A DNA stretch of 64,000 bases, from positions 353,276,091 to 353,340,090 of the forward strand of contig NC_073693.1 in assembly GCF_029784155.1 (NCBI RefSeq), read 5' to 3'. The DNA is from Uranotaenia lowii (lineage: Eukaryota > Arthropoda > Insecta > Diptera > Culicidae). Made by a program: the position numbers and the translations under genes. Under the pieces are notes generated by a model, which worked only from the letters and a program-made list of their open reading frames with translations, was not told the origin of the DNA and searched no databases. Below are positions 25,461 through 38,000 of this stretch, one piece after another; position 1 is the stretch's first letter, and each line of letters opens with the position of its first letter.

Positions 25461-25759
25461 CTATTTTTAAACTGCCACCCAGAGATGAGTCTTGACTCAA
25501 ACATTCAGTCAGCGAAACTTTTTTTTGTAGAGAAATGAATCCAACTGTGTTAGATGAAATTTCAGGGACTAGATAAGAGAAAATCGATGTTGAAAAACAT
25601 GCGAAAAAAAATCGCCTTGTCTCCCGGTAGGACTTGAACCCACATCTTGCGCCTCTGAAATTTCAACTAACACAGTTGGATTCATTTCTCTACAAAAAAA
25701 AGTTTCGCTGACTGAATGTTTGAGTCAAGACCCATATCTGGGTCGCATTTTAAAGATAG
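25461..25759. mobile_element. Foldback MITE with a tRNA-like core
   Basis: Inverted arms lie at about 25461-25566 and 25657-25759. Both carry GAGTCTTGACTCAAAC-type, CAGTCAGCGAAAC and GAATCCAACTGTGTTAG sequence in opposite orientation, and the outer ends (CTATTTTTAAAC against CTATCTTTAAAA) also match. Between the arms, on the minus strand, sits GGTTCAAGTCC (25630-25640), a good Pol III B box, preceded by tRNA-arm-like sequence. The element therefore combines inverted repeats with a tRNA-like segment. No coding capacity. Confidence 0.65.
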
Positions 25760-25950
25760 TTTTCATTTTTGTAAATTCTACCATTTTACCTGTCGGTTCA
25801 TGTCGTCGTTTTTTTCTTTTTTTTTTCGCTGTGAAAACTTACCACACGCATATCCGGAAATACTCCATGTTTTGTTAATATATAATTCGTTGGAAAAAAT
25901 CGGTCAAGTCTCTCACAATCAATCATAAATATATAGTGTAATTAACTATG

Positions 25951-26275
25951 TTTATAGTTCAATGCCCAGAATCAATCATACATTTGTAGTTGAATCTATC
26001 GTATTTACAGTTGAATCAATTATATTATTACAGTTGAAACTATTGTATGCATAGTTGATTGCGTAAGGTCAATCAGCAGTTTGCAGTTGAATCTATTATA
26101 ACTAACGTTGAATGACTTAAATCAATCATACAATTATAGTTGAATCTATCGTAGTTATAGTTGATTCAATTATATCATTACAGTTGAATCCATTATACTA
26201 ATAGTTGAATGCGTTAAGTCAATCAGCAATTTGTAGTTTAGTCTATTATATTTAAAGTTGAATGCGAAAAAATCA
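25951..26275. repeat. Degenerate AT-rich tandem repeat
   Basis: The motif AGTTGAATCTATTATA and close variants recur about every 25-35 bp, at least ten times, separated by AATCAATCATA or AATCAATTATA. The unit is diverged and no gene is present. Confidence 0.6.
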
Positions 26276-28761
26276 ACTACACTTTACTGATTGCTGTAAC
26301 TAGCTGAAATAATTGGAACAACTATCGTCTTTTTTCTCCGTGAAGCGCAATCTGAAAATTTCAACATGGGAAGTGATGAAAAAGTTGAATTTTTCTGTGT
26401 GCTTCGTCTATCTGACTAATAAACATGACATGACTTCATTTTTACAAGATAGAAAAGCTGCCCACCGTTCAAATAAACGAAATACGGTGGTCAAATCGTG
26501 TGCAAAATATTTGGACTGCTAGCACGAAGATTTTTTAATGTCTAGTCCTTGATGAGGCTGACGATCTGTGGAAGCTGCAAATCAGTCAGTGATTCATAAC
26601 GATTGATGAAAAAAGAACTTCAATAGGTCCTACAAAGTTTCTACTCTGTTTTGGTTGGATCTGGAATCGTGCCATTACGCGAAAACTGTGGTGCTGGGGC
26701 AGGAGCGGTCCTAGAGCTGGCTCTTGGGGGGGGGGTGATTTTCCAATTTTCAAAAATCAGTCTATTTGAAGGAACGTTAATATCTGGTGAAAAAACAATC
26801 AGTTGAGTGAGTGAAAGGAGGGGGAGGGGTTGCGGGGGGATGGTCAGTTGGAAATGAGCCTACAATATAAGCTGCACACTGCTCCTCCTTCCCCCATGAA
26901 TTGCACCGAACAACAGGTATTTTAAAAAAAGTATGAAACAAGATATGAATAATGAAAACTTTATCAAAATTTCTACTACATTTCAATATCCTTCTACACA
27001 GCTTACACATCCTTTAATAAATTAACCAGCGAATCTATAATATCCACTGCGAAAAAAATTTGATAATTTTTTTTTAATTTGTAGGTATATCTGGTATTTT
27101 AAAATTGTCACTTTAAGAGCCCTTTTAAAAATTTCTCGTTATAAATGTAATTTTTTAAATGAAAATAATACATATGTACGTTGTTGAGAGATGAAAATGA
27201 AGAATTTTTCATGTAGGTACCTTCGCAGAATTCCATATTTTTCAAATAATTTTGAATTATACAAAAGAACTTTAAAATTAACGGTTAATTCTGAATGTTA
27301 ATATCTACTTTTCTTTAGTGTAGAGTCTCAATCATTTGCAGTTGAAATAGCCAAGCTTTTAGATTCAGAATATTAAACCTTAAGCATAATTTTACCTAAA
27401 AACTTCAATATTATTGCGTAGATCAGCTGAAAGCAGTATCGGTGACATAATTGCTGATCTTGAAATCCAGGAGTGTTGGTTAAAAATCACTAAAAGATCT
27501 TCTGACTGTTTTGTATGATAGATTGCCTTGTGGAATTATAAGGGAAAAATTAAAACCAAGCCAAACTGATTTTGGAAGATTTTTGCGACTCAAACTCGTA
27601 TTTTTTGTCAGATTTTTTTACTCCTTTCTTATTTTCTGGCATTTAGTAGTTTTAAAACTTAGCAGTTTAGAGTGAAATCGATCAATGAGAAACCTACATG
27701 AACAACAAAAAATATGTAAAATCTTTTCAAGATCCTTTATTTCTTCAACGATACAGATTAGAGGGAAGAATTCCAAAAATTGACAAATTCCCGGAAAAAA
27801 ACAATACAGGTTTTGTCTAGATAATCTTCGTATTTTACAAATGAGGAAAGATACTTAATTCTAAAATTTTTTCTCGTGGTAAATTACTCACAGTCTTTAT
27901 GAAAATTTATCATTAAGTTAAAACCTTTTTTCATCTTTTCGATATTTTACACTTTTGCTAAAATGCACAAATTTTTTCAATGAACCTTGTATTTTCAAAA
28001 TTTATACCGGAAACAAGAGCTGATAAATAAAAATACAAATTTGCATTTAGTGCTCCTAAATAAGTCGAAATCATTTTCAAATTCTTTGCACCTCGGAAAA
28101 TGTGGATTTTATTTCCTTGTGTTTTAGTTTTGAATGCAGATTGTTGGTTCTGGAGATGAATTCCTTCATATTGAAACAACTTTTATAAATACTTTTTTGT
28201 TCCTTTTTTGGCTCTAGAAACTCACAGGAAACGCAAAAATCATAACACAATCATAATCTCTTTTTTCAATTTATTGTTGCTGAAATCTCAATAGAAGTTT
28301 TATTTTTTAAATTTAAACTCTTACTATGAAATTTTATATTCGATTTCTTTTTGGCAGTACTTGTAGTTTTTTCATGGTCATCCATAATATGAATGTTTGA
28401 TGTGATACATTTTAAACAGAATTAAATAAAATCAGATTTGAAATTTAAATTAATGTTTTTGAATTTCATAATAAAGGTTATTAATTTTAGGTTTATAATT
28501 CATATTTGAATGGTGAAAAATTGAGGGTGATAAAAACTCGCGAAAGAGAATCTTTACTGTGATTCAGAATCTGGATTCTTATTTTGCAATAAGTCATGAA
28601 TTCCTTATAAACGCAAGCGAAAAATAGCATTACTTTAGACTTTTAAATGAGGTTAGCGTTAAACATTTGATATGACTTTGAAAAGTTTAAAAAATCTCAA
28701 TAAAGCAGCTGTAAACAAAGTAAAAAAAAAATAGAATTTTAAATTGAAATTTATATTTATA
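26276..28761. other. Non-coding stretch
   Basis: No gene or RNA was found. A G10 run lies near 26727-26736 and a G/A-rich patch at 26815-26840. The rest is AT-rich. Confidence 0.5.
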
Positions 28762-30386
28762 CTAGCTGATCCCGTACGAACTTCGTTTCGCTTTAAATCA
28801 TTGGTACGTCAAAATGAGTTTAGAAAATGAATTCGAAACATTCTTTCGACAATTTTAGGGAAAAAAATCAACAGTGCTTAAAGTCGCTACTATTACTATT
28901 ACTTGAAATTCAATTTAAAATTTATGTGAGAGTGTTTTCTTCTCGATCGGTTGTAAAATCTAGACATTATGGCAGAAACATGTACTATTTGTTTGTGTGC
29001 ACGACTCTTTTGCTTGAAATTCACACTTAAATTGGTATCAATTAACTGCCTCCAACAAAATTATTGCACAAAATGAAACCCTCTTTTTCTATCCCATGGC
29101 CCGAAATTCGATAATTGAAACCAATTTTACGTTCCTCAAAGCTCCCTTGTGCCATTTTTTCTTTTCAAAATATGTGTAAAATAACGTCAGGAACTTGAAA
29201 ACAGTGAACAGTGAATAAAGACGCCCTTTTCGCCGACCCTTAACACGGAACATGCTATCTGGAGTCAATTGCTCATAGTTTATAACCCTCGTCTGAACAT
29301 TTTCATCTCAATCCGATGCATGATCACGACAATATCGCGAAAACAGTGAGCAACTAACATGGACGGCCTTTTTTTTGACCACGATTCAAAACTTGACACC
29401 TGAAATCAATTATCTTTTCTGTTAAACTCCCATGTGTCAATTTTCATTACAATTCTATGCTCAATCAAGAGAATATCGTGAACAGATAATAACCCCTTTT
29501 GCCGACCCCTGAGTCAAGATTTGAAACCTGAAAGCAAAAGAGCGTCCCTCCAAACTCCTATGCGGAAATTTTCATCTCAATCCAATGTAGAATAACGTCA
29601 AAATCGCAAAAAAACACTAAAGTTGGGTATGGACGACTCCTTCAGCCGATTTCTGATCTGCAATTCGAAACTTGAAATCGATTGCTCGTCTCTCAAAACA
29701 CTCATGTGCAAATTTTCATCACAATCCGATGTAAAATAACGCCAATATCGCAAAAACAATTATCAGTGGATATGGACGACCCCTTATGCCGACCCCTATC
29801 CCTAAATTTGATAACTGTAATCGATTGCTCGTCTCTCAAAACACTCATGTGCAAATTTTCATCACAATCCAATGTAAAATAAAGCCAATATCGCAAAAAC
29901 ATTAATCAGTGGATATGGACGACCCCTTTTGCCGACCTCAAACCCTAAATTTGATAACTGTTATCGATTGCTCGTCTCTCAAAACACTCATGTGCAAATT
30001 TTCATCACAATCCGGTGTATAATAACGCCAATATCGCAAAAACATTAATCAGTTGATATGGACGACCCCTTTGGCCGACCCCTGACCCTAAATTTGATAA
30101 CTGTAATCGATTGCTCGTCTCTCAAAACACTCATGTGCAAATTTTCATCACAATCCGACGGAAAATAACGTCAATAACGTGAAAACTCTATTTGTCTTGT
30201 ATGGACGACCCCCTTCAGAAGGGGTCGTCCAAAAATCTAAAAACATTTTTCATCATTCCTGGTCCTAATGAGCATCCATGCCAAATTTCAGATCTCTAGC
30301 TCTTAAGACGGCTGAGTCTATAGAGGACAAACAAACAAACAAACAAACAAACAAACATACAGATAATTGCTTTTTATATATATAGA
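28762..30386 (-). mobile_element. Helitron-like element, reverse orientation
   Basis: On the minus strand it begins TCTATATATATAAAAAGC, followed by a TTTG microsatellite and CTATAGACTCAGC, and ends ACGGGATCAGCTAG (CTAG at 28762-28765). The architecture matches the 13.6-kb elements with different sequence. The interior is a tandem array of about 150-bp units marked by CAAAACACTCATGTGC, ATCGATTGCTCGTC and TGGACGACCCC. No transposase frame is present. Flanking A and T agree with Helitron insertion. Confidence 0.65.
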
Positions 30387-31554
30387 TTTCAGACATGTAT
30401 TTGCTTTATATTCTTAAAATATAGTTATATTATAATAATTTTTCCTGATTCTGAATTGATAATTTTTCTTCGATTTAAGAAATATTTTTAAACACAAAAA
30501 CAAAGTTAGAAAATTGAAGTCATCGTTTCTTGAACGCCTACTGGAAAACAGGACACTCCGATGGATAACTTGACTAAAATTTAAATTTCTTACAATAAAG
30601 GCAATTTAACACTTCAAGGTCAAAGGTTTTTTTTACTTCTTAGAACGACCAAGATCTGTTAATCCATTAAACATGATAGAAATTTCTAAAAATAAAGAAA
30701 ATTGAAAATCACATGATTCCGTACGTTTATAGTTTAAAGATTTTTTTTTATTTTTTCCTTCTAAATCTGAGCAAATAAAAAAAAAGCATATTGAAGGCAA
30801 AAAATGTATGATAACAGCAGAACAAATATTTCAAGTATTTCAGTGTTATAACCATATTCACCCTCCTATATGACTTTTTCAAATTTGTCATTTCATTAAA
30901 ATTCAAAACAAAATCATGAATTCAAAAGCTCAGAATTTGAACCAAATATAAAATTTATGACGATTTGCTCGTGTTAATTTAGGCTTATGAGGGAAATTAG
31001 TGACAATTTAAAAAAATTGTCTCTACATTTCATTAATAGTAAATTCAAGATAAAAATTCAACAACACACTTTGGTTGGGTTACTTATAAAAAAAAAATAA
31101 TTGGTATAATTCAGTCCAAGGAATCGTAAGTTACAGCTGCCTTAATTTGATGGTCCGACTTTTTTCACTATTGAGCCTTTTAAGTGATAAATTAACTGTT
31201 TTGCTGAATAAACACCCCCACGGAGTGGAAAATTTTGAAAATTTAAAAGCACATCTACTAAGAAAAGTTTCAACTTTTTATAGAAATTCGAGCTTTTGCG
31301 GGTATTTTATAACGGTTTTTTGCCGCTTGGGGGGGGTGATCACCCCGATCACCCCCCCCATAGGACCGCGCCTGTGCTGGGGGAGGAAGACTGAAATTTG
31401 CTCTATCGTTTTCTGTATCGTTTTTTCCTGTTCGGCAAAAAGCCAGCAATTGTTGAAAATATTTGTAATTGTTCAAATTTTAACTTAAGATGATCAGTTT
31501 CGTGTAGCGAGTCATGTAACTCAGTTGTTTAGGTGCTAAGTTTAGATTTAGCTA
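30387..31554. other. Non-coding stretch with a G/C-run hairpin
   Basis: AT-rich. The only feature is a perfect 13-bp inverted repeat, GGGGGGGGTGATC (31329-31341) and GATCACCCCCCCC (31347-31359), around a 5-nt loop. The open frame across it (31147-31488, 113 codons) has no recognisable domain. Confidence 0.5.
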
Positions 31555-33167
31555 CAGTGAGCGAAATAAGAATAGCACCACTATGTGTTTTGCTTGTTAA
31601 AATATGAATTATTGAAAATTTCGAAAATTTTCTTCCACAGTTTGTTCTAAATTATTTAACGGATAAACCAAGCATAAGTTTACTTTTTTTGGACGTAGCA
31701 ATTGGAGTTGAGGACCAAAAATGTGAAAAAAGGGTGCGGAATAAGAATAGCACCATTTGAGTTTTTCAACAAAAACAAGATTATTTTAAAAAAATTAGTG
31801 TGTAAAAGTGAATAATAATGCTTCTACGAATTATTTGAACAAATATCTGCATTTTAAAGCGTTTTCTATAATTCTAAAGGTTTTCAAAGGTTTTAAAAGG
31901 GGGTTTTAAGAGATGCTCCTCTAGCGTTAAGGAATTTGATATTTGAGCTGTAATTATTTACCAAACAACTTTTTTCTTCATTAAAATGACGTGAAATGAT
32001 GAAACAAACATTCGGAATTAATTTTGGATCAGAAAAAATAGGTTGGAAATCAAAAAATTTGAGTTTCGTCAGTAAATCACACTTTTTCCAGTTTCAAGTC
32101 GTAGATGGCAGCACTATATTGCAGTTAAAACCAAATTTAGTCTCAATATTGATTTTCCAGGTTCATTTAGGCCCATATTCATCATTTTCAGGTATTTTCC
32201 CATAACAGTTTTTTGGAAGTTCACGCTGCAGAAAGCTTTTCCGGATTTGCAAAAGAATCACCTGCACAAAAATGTACAACCGCCAAAATTCCTGCTCATC
32301 TCAACTTCCTAATCAATTGCAAATCATACCAATAATACTGCTAGCCGTCTGGTCCATCAAGCTCCATCAAGCTTCATCGCAAAGTATAACTTTATTCTGA
32401 TAATCGGTCCAAAAAATTCACTTTTAGTGATCTTGATGCAATTTTTTTTTTTTTTTTGGATTTAGTGATCTTAGAATTTCCAAAGCGTTCACACGGTACA
32501 TGTTTTTAATTCTTGACCAAAATCATCCAGCACTCCCTAATTAATTCCGGAATATTCGTAAATGGGCTTGAATTTGGCTAAATGGAAAGACAGTGCTGCC
32601 ATCTATGACTTAAAACTAGAGAAATAGTGTTTGACTATTACAAAACATTAGTATTTATGAATTCCAATCTGCTTTTTGGATTCAAACTCAGCCTCAAATC
32701 TATGTTTCATCATTTTGCATCATACTTATGAATGTTAATGAAGAAATCAAGCAGTTTGATAAAGTTTTATAGCTCAAATATAAAATTCCTTAACGCTAGA
32801 GGAGCATCTCTTAAAACCTCCTTTTAATACCTCTGAAAACCTTTGGAATTCTGGAAAACTCCTAAAATGCAGTAGGTATCTATTCAAATAATTCGTAGAA
32901 GCATTATTATTCACTTTTACACAGTAAATTTTTAAAAATAATCTTGTTTTTGTTGAAAAACTCGAGTGGTGCTATTCTTATTTCGCACCCTTTTTCCACA
33001 TTTTTGATCCTCAACGCCAATTGCTACGTCCAAAAAAAGTAAACTTATGCTTGGTTTATCCGTTAAGCAATTCAGAACAAACTATGGAAGAAAATTTTCG
33101 AAATTTTCAATCATTCATAGTTTAACAAGCAAAACACATAGTGGTGCTATTCTTACTTCTCTCACTG
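31555..33167. mobile_element. Tc1/mariner-like foldback element
   Basis: The ends are inverted and TA-flanked: CAGTGAGCGAAATAAGAATA from 31555 and, reversed, CAGTGAGAGAAGTAAGAATA ending at 33167, with TA at 31553-31554 and 33168-33169. The inverted arms are about 610 bp (31555 to about 32170, and about 32550 to 33167). Both contain GTGCTATTCTTA twice and GATGGCAGCACT near the inner edge. On the minus strand the core near 32350-32410 reads like a degraded Tc1/mariner transposase block (an ACCGATTATCAGAATAAAGT region), but this is weak. The TA target and CAGTG start fit the Tc1/mariner superfamily. Confidence 0.7.
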
Positions 33168-36100
33168 TATTTATAGATCAACCATTAATCAAACAATTTT
33201 CATTTATCAGCTTCAAAACTTTAACGAAATTTTAGCGACTCAATACGCCTGATCATGTAAGAATTTGCCAGAGCAAAACGAAACCTAATTAAATCCTTGA
33301 TTTATGCAAAACAAGTGCTTTTCAGCATCAAACAAGTTTTATTAAAAATCACTTAATAAGAAAGTAAAATTTTGAACCTTCGCACTGATCGGTAGATTGA
33401 TGAGGAAAATTTAACGCTTGAAAGATTTTTTTCTTTTTTTATTCAGTCTTTCTCCCCCAGCTGTGGTGGAGTGATAAAAAGTCAAATATGTTGTTTTTGT
33501 GCCGAAGCAGGACAATCTGTTAAATTTGTCATAACTTCGACCAAATTTAAAATTTTGAGAAATTTGAAGGCAGGCTTCAGGAAATATGAAACGTATTAAA
33601 ATAAGGCTTTATTCAGAAAAAGGGTGTTTCAAGGTATATATTATATTTGGATGGCGAACATGGTGTCCAAAAATAAAAGTCGAAAAACTTCTTCATAGGA
33701 CTATCTCAGAAATCATTAAACAGACCGTCACAAAAATTTGCACATGCAAATATTATATTACTATATACCTTCGCTAGAAATTTCACCCTTGCATTCAAAA
33801 CTATTTACAAAACAAAGTGTTGCATTTTTTTTCGAATACACTCCTTAACTTATTAGCTTGTTTGAGTTGCAAATGAGGAAAATCGATGGAGGAAATATAT
33901 GTACTAGTATAAGCTACTAGTACTAGTACCGGTAAAATCAAAGTTGATTTCTGACTATCTATTGGGACCTCTTGAGTGAAGAGATTTGACTTGTAGATGA
34001 CGAAAATCAATGTTAGAAGTATGCTAGTACAAGCTGAAAGGGGTTTTGGTGATATTGTTTCAGATAAACTATAAAAATAATTTATTTTTGGCAAGCCCTT
34101 GCGATTCCGTGGATGAAAGAATATTGATTAAGCAATTTCAGCGTGCAGTCTAATGTTTATAATATTGAAGCTGATTGAATGAAAAAAATAAAAAAAAAAC
34201 CTCTTTGAATTCTCGTTTATGATTGACTTTTAAACTTCATCTCATAAATAAGCCCCGGTAAGTCAGTGCCAAAAACAGTACCGCTTTTTAAATCTGATTT
34301 ATAAATGCAGATAGCACTCCGGGGTCAGTTATGAACTGTAACTTTTTTTTTCATTTATTATTGTTAACCAAGCCCAGACCACTCTTCGAACGATCATAAA
34401 AAAAATATTGCTGCTTAAAATAGATTCACTTGTCAAGCCTGCTGCAGAAGCTCGGCCAAATGGCACCATTCCAAAATGAGCTTTGCAGCAATTTACTACT
34501 ACTCTTCTGGTCTGGCAAACCGTTTTATTGGAAACAAAACATTTTGCGATTCCAAAAAAAAATTGAATTATAAAAAAATGGCCATCTCCAGAAATTGCGC
34601 GGCAGCAACGTAAAAGGTGGAACACGGGATCAACGAACTGCTGCACCTCGCAACTGGAGCGACGAAAATTAATTGCTTTCGACACATTCCGGGAAAAACG
34701 GCGAGGCACCCTTACGGCGTGAAGAGTTTTCTTTCCGGGACTAACTTTGGGTAGTCGTTATCCTTTCTACAATCCGAAACCCTTCGGATCGATGAAAGTC
34801 TCCTGAAAAGTGAGTCGATGGAATGGGTAAGGATAGTGTAGGTAGCCTGGAAAAAAATAAACCTCTGATTAAATGTTTACAAAAGTTGCAAGCAAAAGGG
34901 ATTAGGCCGACCACTGGCTTAGCTTTTGGGAAATGGAAAAGGAAAATGTTTTTTTTTCGAGATTTTTTTTTCTTTTGCTCCTTTTCTGCACTGCGAAAAA
35001 TTTCTTTCGCTCATCCCTGGAGAACTTTAAACATGAAGGTTGCTACGAAACACACTGTCTGTTCTGCGTTCCCAGTGGATATATTCGTAAGTCGGAATCA
35101 AAGAAGAGCCCCACAAAATTGAGTGACTTTATACACCGAAGCAAACATTATCCTGTCAAACGTTTAACGAATATAAAAAGATGACAGCTGCCCGGTTAAC
35201 GTAATCAATAATGTCTCTCTGACAGGGCAATAATTCACTGGAACAGGGTGTTATAATTGAATCCATAACCAATAGGGATCGCACAATCTGAACAATCGAG
35301 ATCGTTTTGCTCTTTTCCCGAGGAAAAACACAATCGAAGTCAAGTTTTCTTCTGCCCAAGTGGAATGTTGAAGAACAAGTTGCGTAAAATAAACACGCTA
35401 ATTTGAATAAATTGAGCAGCAAGATGATGGACCACTTCAGTTGCCTGCCGCCCGGTCGCATTTGTGAGTGAAGGTTGTTCAAATTTCATCGTTTTTTCGT
35501 GGCTTTGTTTGCGATTTGTTTTTTGCCCGATAAGCTTAAAGTTTAGTCATTCGCCAAGCGAACAATAACAAATACTCGACTCAGGTTCCGGGGAAGACGT
35601 GTTTACGGGTACTTTTCAGAACAAAATTTTGAAAGTCAGTTGTAGAAATCTTCACCTAATTTGAAAAAAAAGTTTTTCTCTTTTATTTTGATTTCAAAGA
35701 ATAGTTTTTACAGTTTTAAATTACACTAACACTAACACTTTTTAATTTTAGGAACATTAACCTCAGTACACGCCACTGGGGCGCCATTTAATGTGCGTGA
35801 GAAATGTGAAAAACAACTCTATATCCCTATTTTCCGCTGGTAGTGTTCGTGATATGAGGCTGGTTGATTCTCCAACACTTTTCCTTTTTGGGAAAATTAA
35901 CCTCAAAACGACCATGTTTTGTACCGAGAGTTTTTAAGGTTAATTGTCCCATCCCATCTGTCTGTACACAGTCAGCAAGTGTGCGTGACAATCGTCAAAA
36001 ACAACTCTATACCCCTTGTTACTTCGCTGCTTAAGGCCTCTGACTTTTGAACCCACTCAGAATCGCGAAACTCTCCTTTGAATGTGGAAGATGATACTTG

Positions 36101-37018
36101 CGCTAGTGCGTTCCACGGCCATACCGATGAACGATGCCAAAACCGGTTACGGGAAATATCAGAATGAACATGAAATCGTATCAGAAATAATAACCTAAGT
36201 TGTTTACAATCGTGTTGCGAATCGCAATTCTAGCTACATAGTGAAAAGATCGCATAAAATGTCGTCTGAAGTCAATTTAAATCGGATAAGATAGAGAGTC
36301 CATGTTTGTAAATTATGAAAAGATTTTGCCCCCGCGCGGGCTTCAAGCAGTAATGTCAACTATCCAGATTTTGTCTGGATCTTCCAGACTTTTGCCAGAC
36401 ATTTTTTCAGGTTTCCAGACAATTCCAGAATTTTGGGTCAGGTAAAAAAATGTTCTAAAAAACTATGAAAATCCAAATTGGTCATGATGTATGTAATATG
36501 GCAGGAAATGATTTTGATTTATGAATTTCGAACTCAGAAGTGTTTGAAATCTATTAATAATGGCAAATGCTATGGAGATATATGTTATACATTGTCATAT
36601 GTTACACATTGTCAGAAAGAGTACGTGACTGATTGTGACAGAAAAATTCGATAAGTGCCTATCTGCAACATTTTTGGCGGCAAAAAAAAAGGTCACAACC
36701 TTCAAAACTTAGCTATCCAGACATTTCCGGACATGTTTTCAAAATCTTCCAGGCTTTTTCAAAAAAACAGTTGACAACCCTGGCTTCAAGTGAGAAAATT
36801 ATCGTCATGTTTTCTTTGCAGCCAGCAGTGTATCCAGCCAGACAGTTAAAAATCAGATGAGAATTGACCAAAGAGAGAACTGGAAAATTTTGTCACAGGC
36901 AACGATTTGAAGCCTATTTGAAGGCAAAATCTTGCACTCTCTTGAATTCTTCCGATAAGTACGAATAAGGTGTCGGATAACGCCCAATTTGTGTAGTCTC
37001 TCTAGAAAGAAATGATAT
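33168..37018. other. Non-coding stretch with a short direct repeat
   Basis: No gene is supported. The patch 34690-35520 is less AT-rich but shows no recognisable exon. A direct repeat of about 37 bp lies near 35793-35829 and 35979-36016 (GTGCGTGA, then AAAAACAACTCTATA). Around 36360-36770 the word CCAGAC recurs many times, which suggests another old repeat. Confidence 0.45.
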
Positions 37019-38000
37019 TTAACCCTAATCCCGATTAGAGTGGCAATTTGACACTATTGCAAATTTGAATGCTTGTAACTTTTTTCAGAAGCTTCAAAAA
37101 ACAAAAACTTCTTCGAGGACCCTAAATGAATTCAACAGTTCTTTAATATTGCATCTTTACATTTTTTATGGACGAACCCTGGAAGCCTGGACAAAAAACG
37201 CCCTTTTCCGACTTAGAGTGTCAATTTGACACTCCAAAAGTAAAATGTATCTAAGTCGTTTGATTTATTATGAATTTCATATGAAACTTATATAACTAGA
37301 AACCTTGTAATGTCAGTAAAATATGTTTGAAACATCATATACAGCTAAAGCTACTAGTTTTCTTGTTATTCAGCGGGAAAGAAAAAAAAATTCTAAAAAC
37401 ATGCCTCAGAAAAATTATTGCAGCTCATGCATTAAATACTCAAAAAAAATCTATCTTATGCATATGAAAGTTTAAGTTATGATCTACAGTGTAGATTCTA
37501 CACAATGAAGTCAAGCAATATTTTTTAATTTTTTTTAAAGAAAAGGTCACAAAAAGTTTAAAAAGGGGGCCTGAAAAACCCACTTTTCATTCGATTGCTA
37601 GTAAAGGCTGTTTGAGGCGTGATAAGGTTAAAAAAAAATATGACTACAAAATTTATTTTAATTCTAACATTTTGTTGCGTTCAGATTTTAGATACAACGA
37701 AAAATGAATTTACCACAATTTTTCAAAACTGACTACTTTATGCGATTTTTTTTTGCATATTGAAATTTCATCTCTTTTTCTAGTTCAGCATTAGGTTGCA
37801 CCCGAAATTTCAGTGCTTTCTCACCCCTTTAAGCAATTTCAACTATATCCGTTGGAAAGGGAATTTAATTTAAATTCTAATGAGGTGCAACAATCCACGC
37901 TGTGAGATTTCACAAAAACATGAAAATTATAAACGTAAAATCATTCCTGAATTTCTAGAACCACAAGCAGAACGCGTCAAGTAGAACGTTATTTTAATGC
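37019..38000 (+). mobile_element. piggyBac-like non-autonomous element
   Basis: The left end is TTAA (37019-37022) followed by CCCTAATC, as expected for piggyBac-superfamily ends. Inside lie GTGTCAATTTGACAC (about 37217) and CCTTGTAATGTCAGTAAAATA (about 37305). Both are shared with the 63013 copy, and related sequence occurs in the 46430 and 53090 copies. No transposase frame is present. The right end is not defined; homology to the other copies runs to about 38000. Confidence 0.55.
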
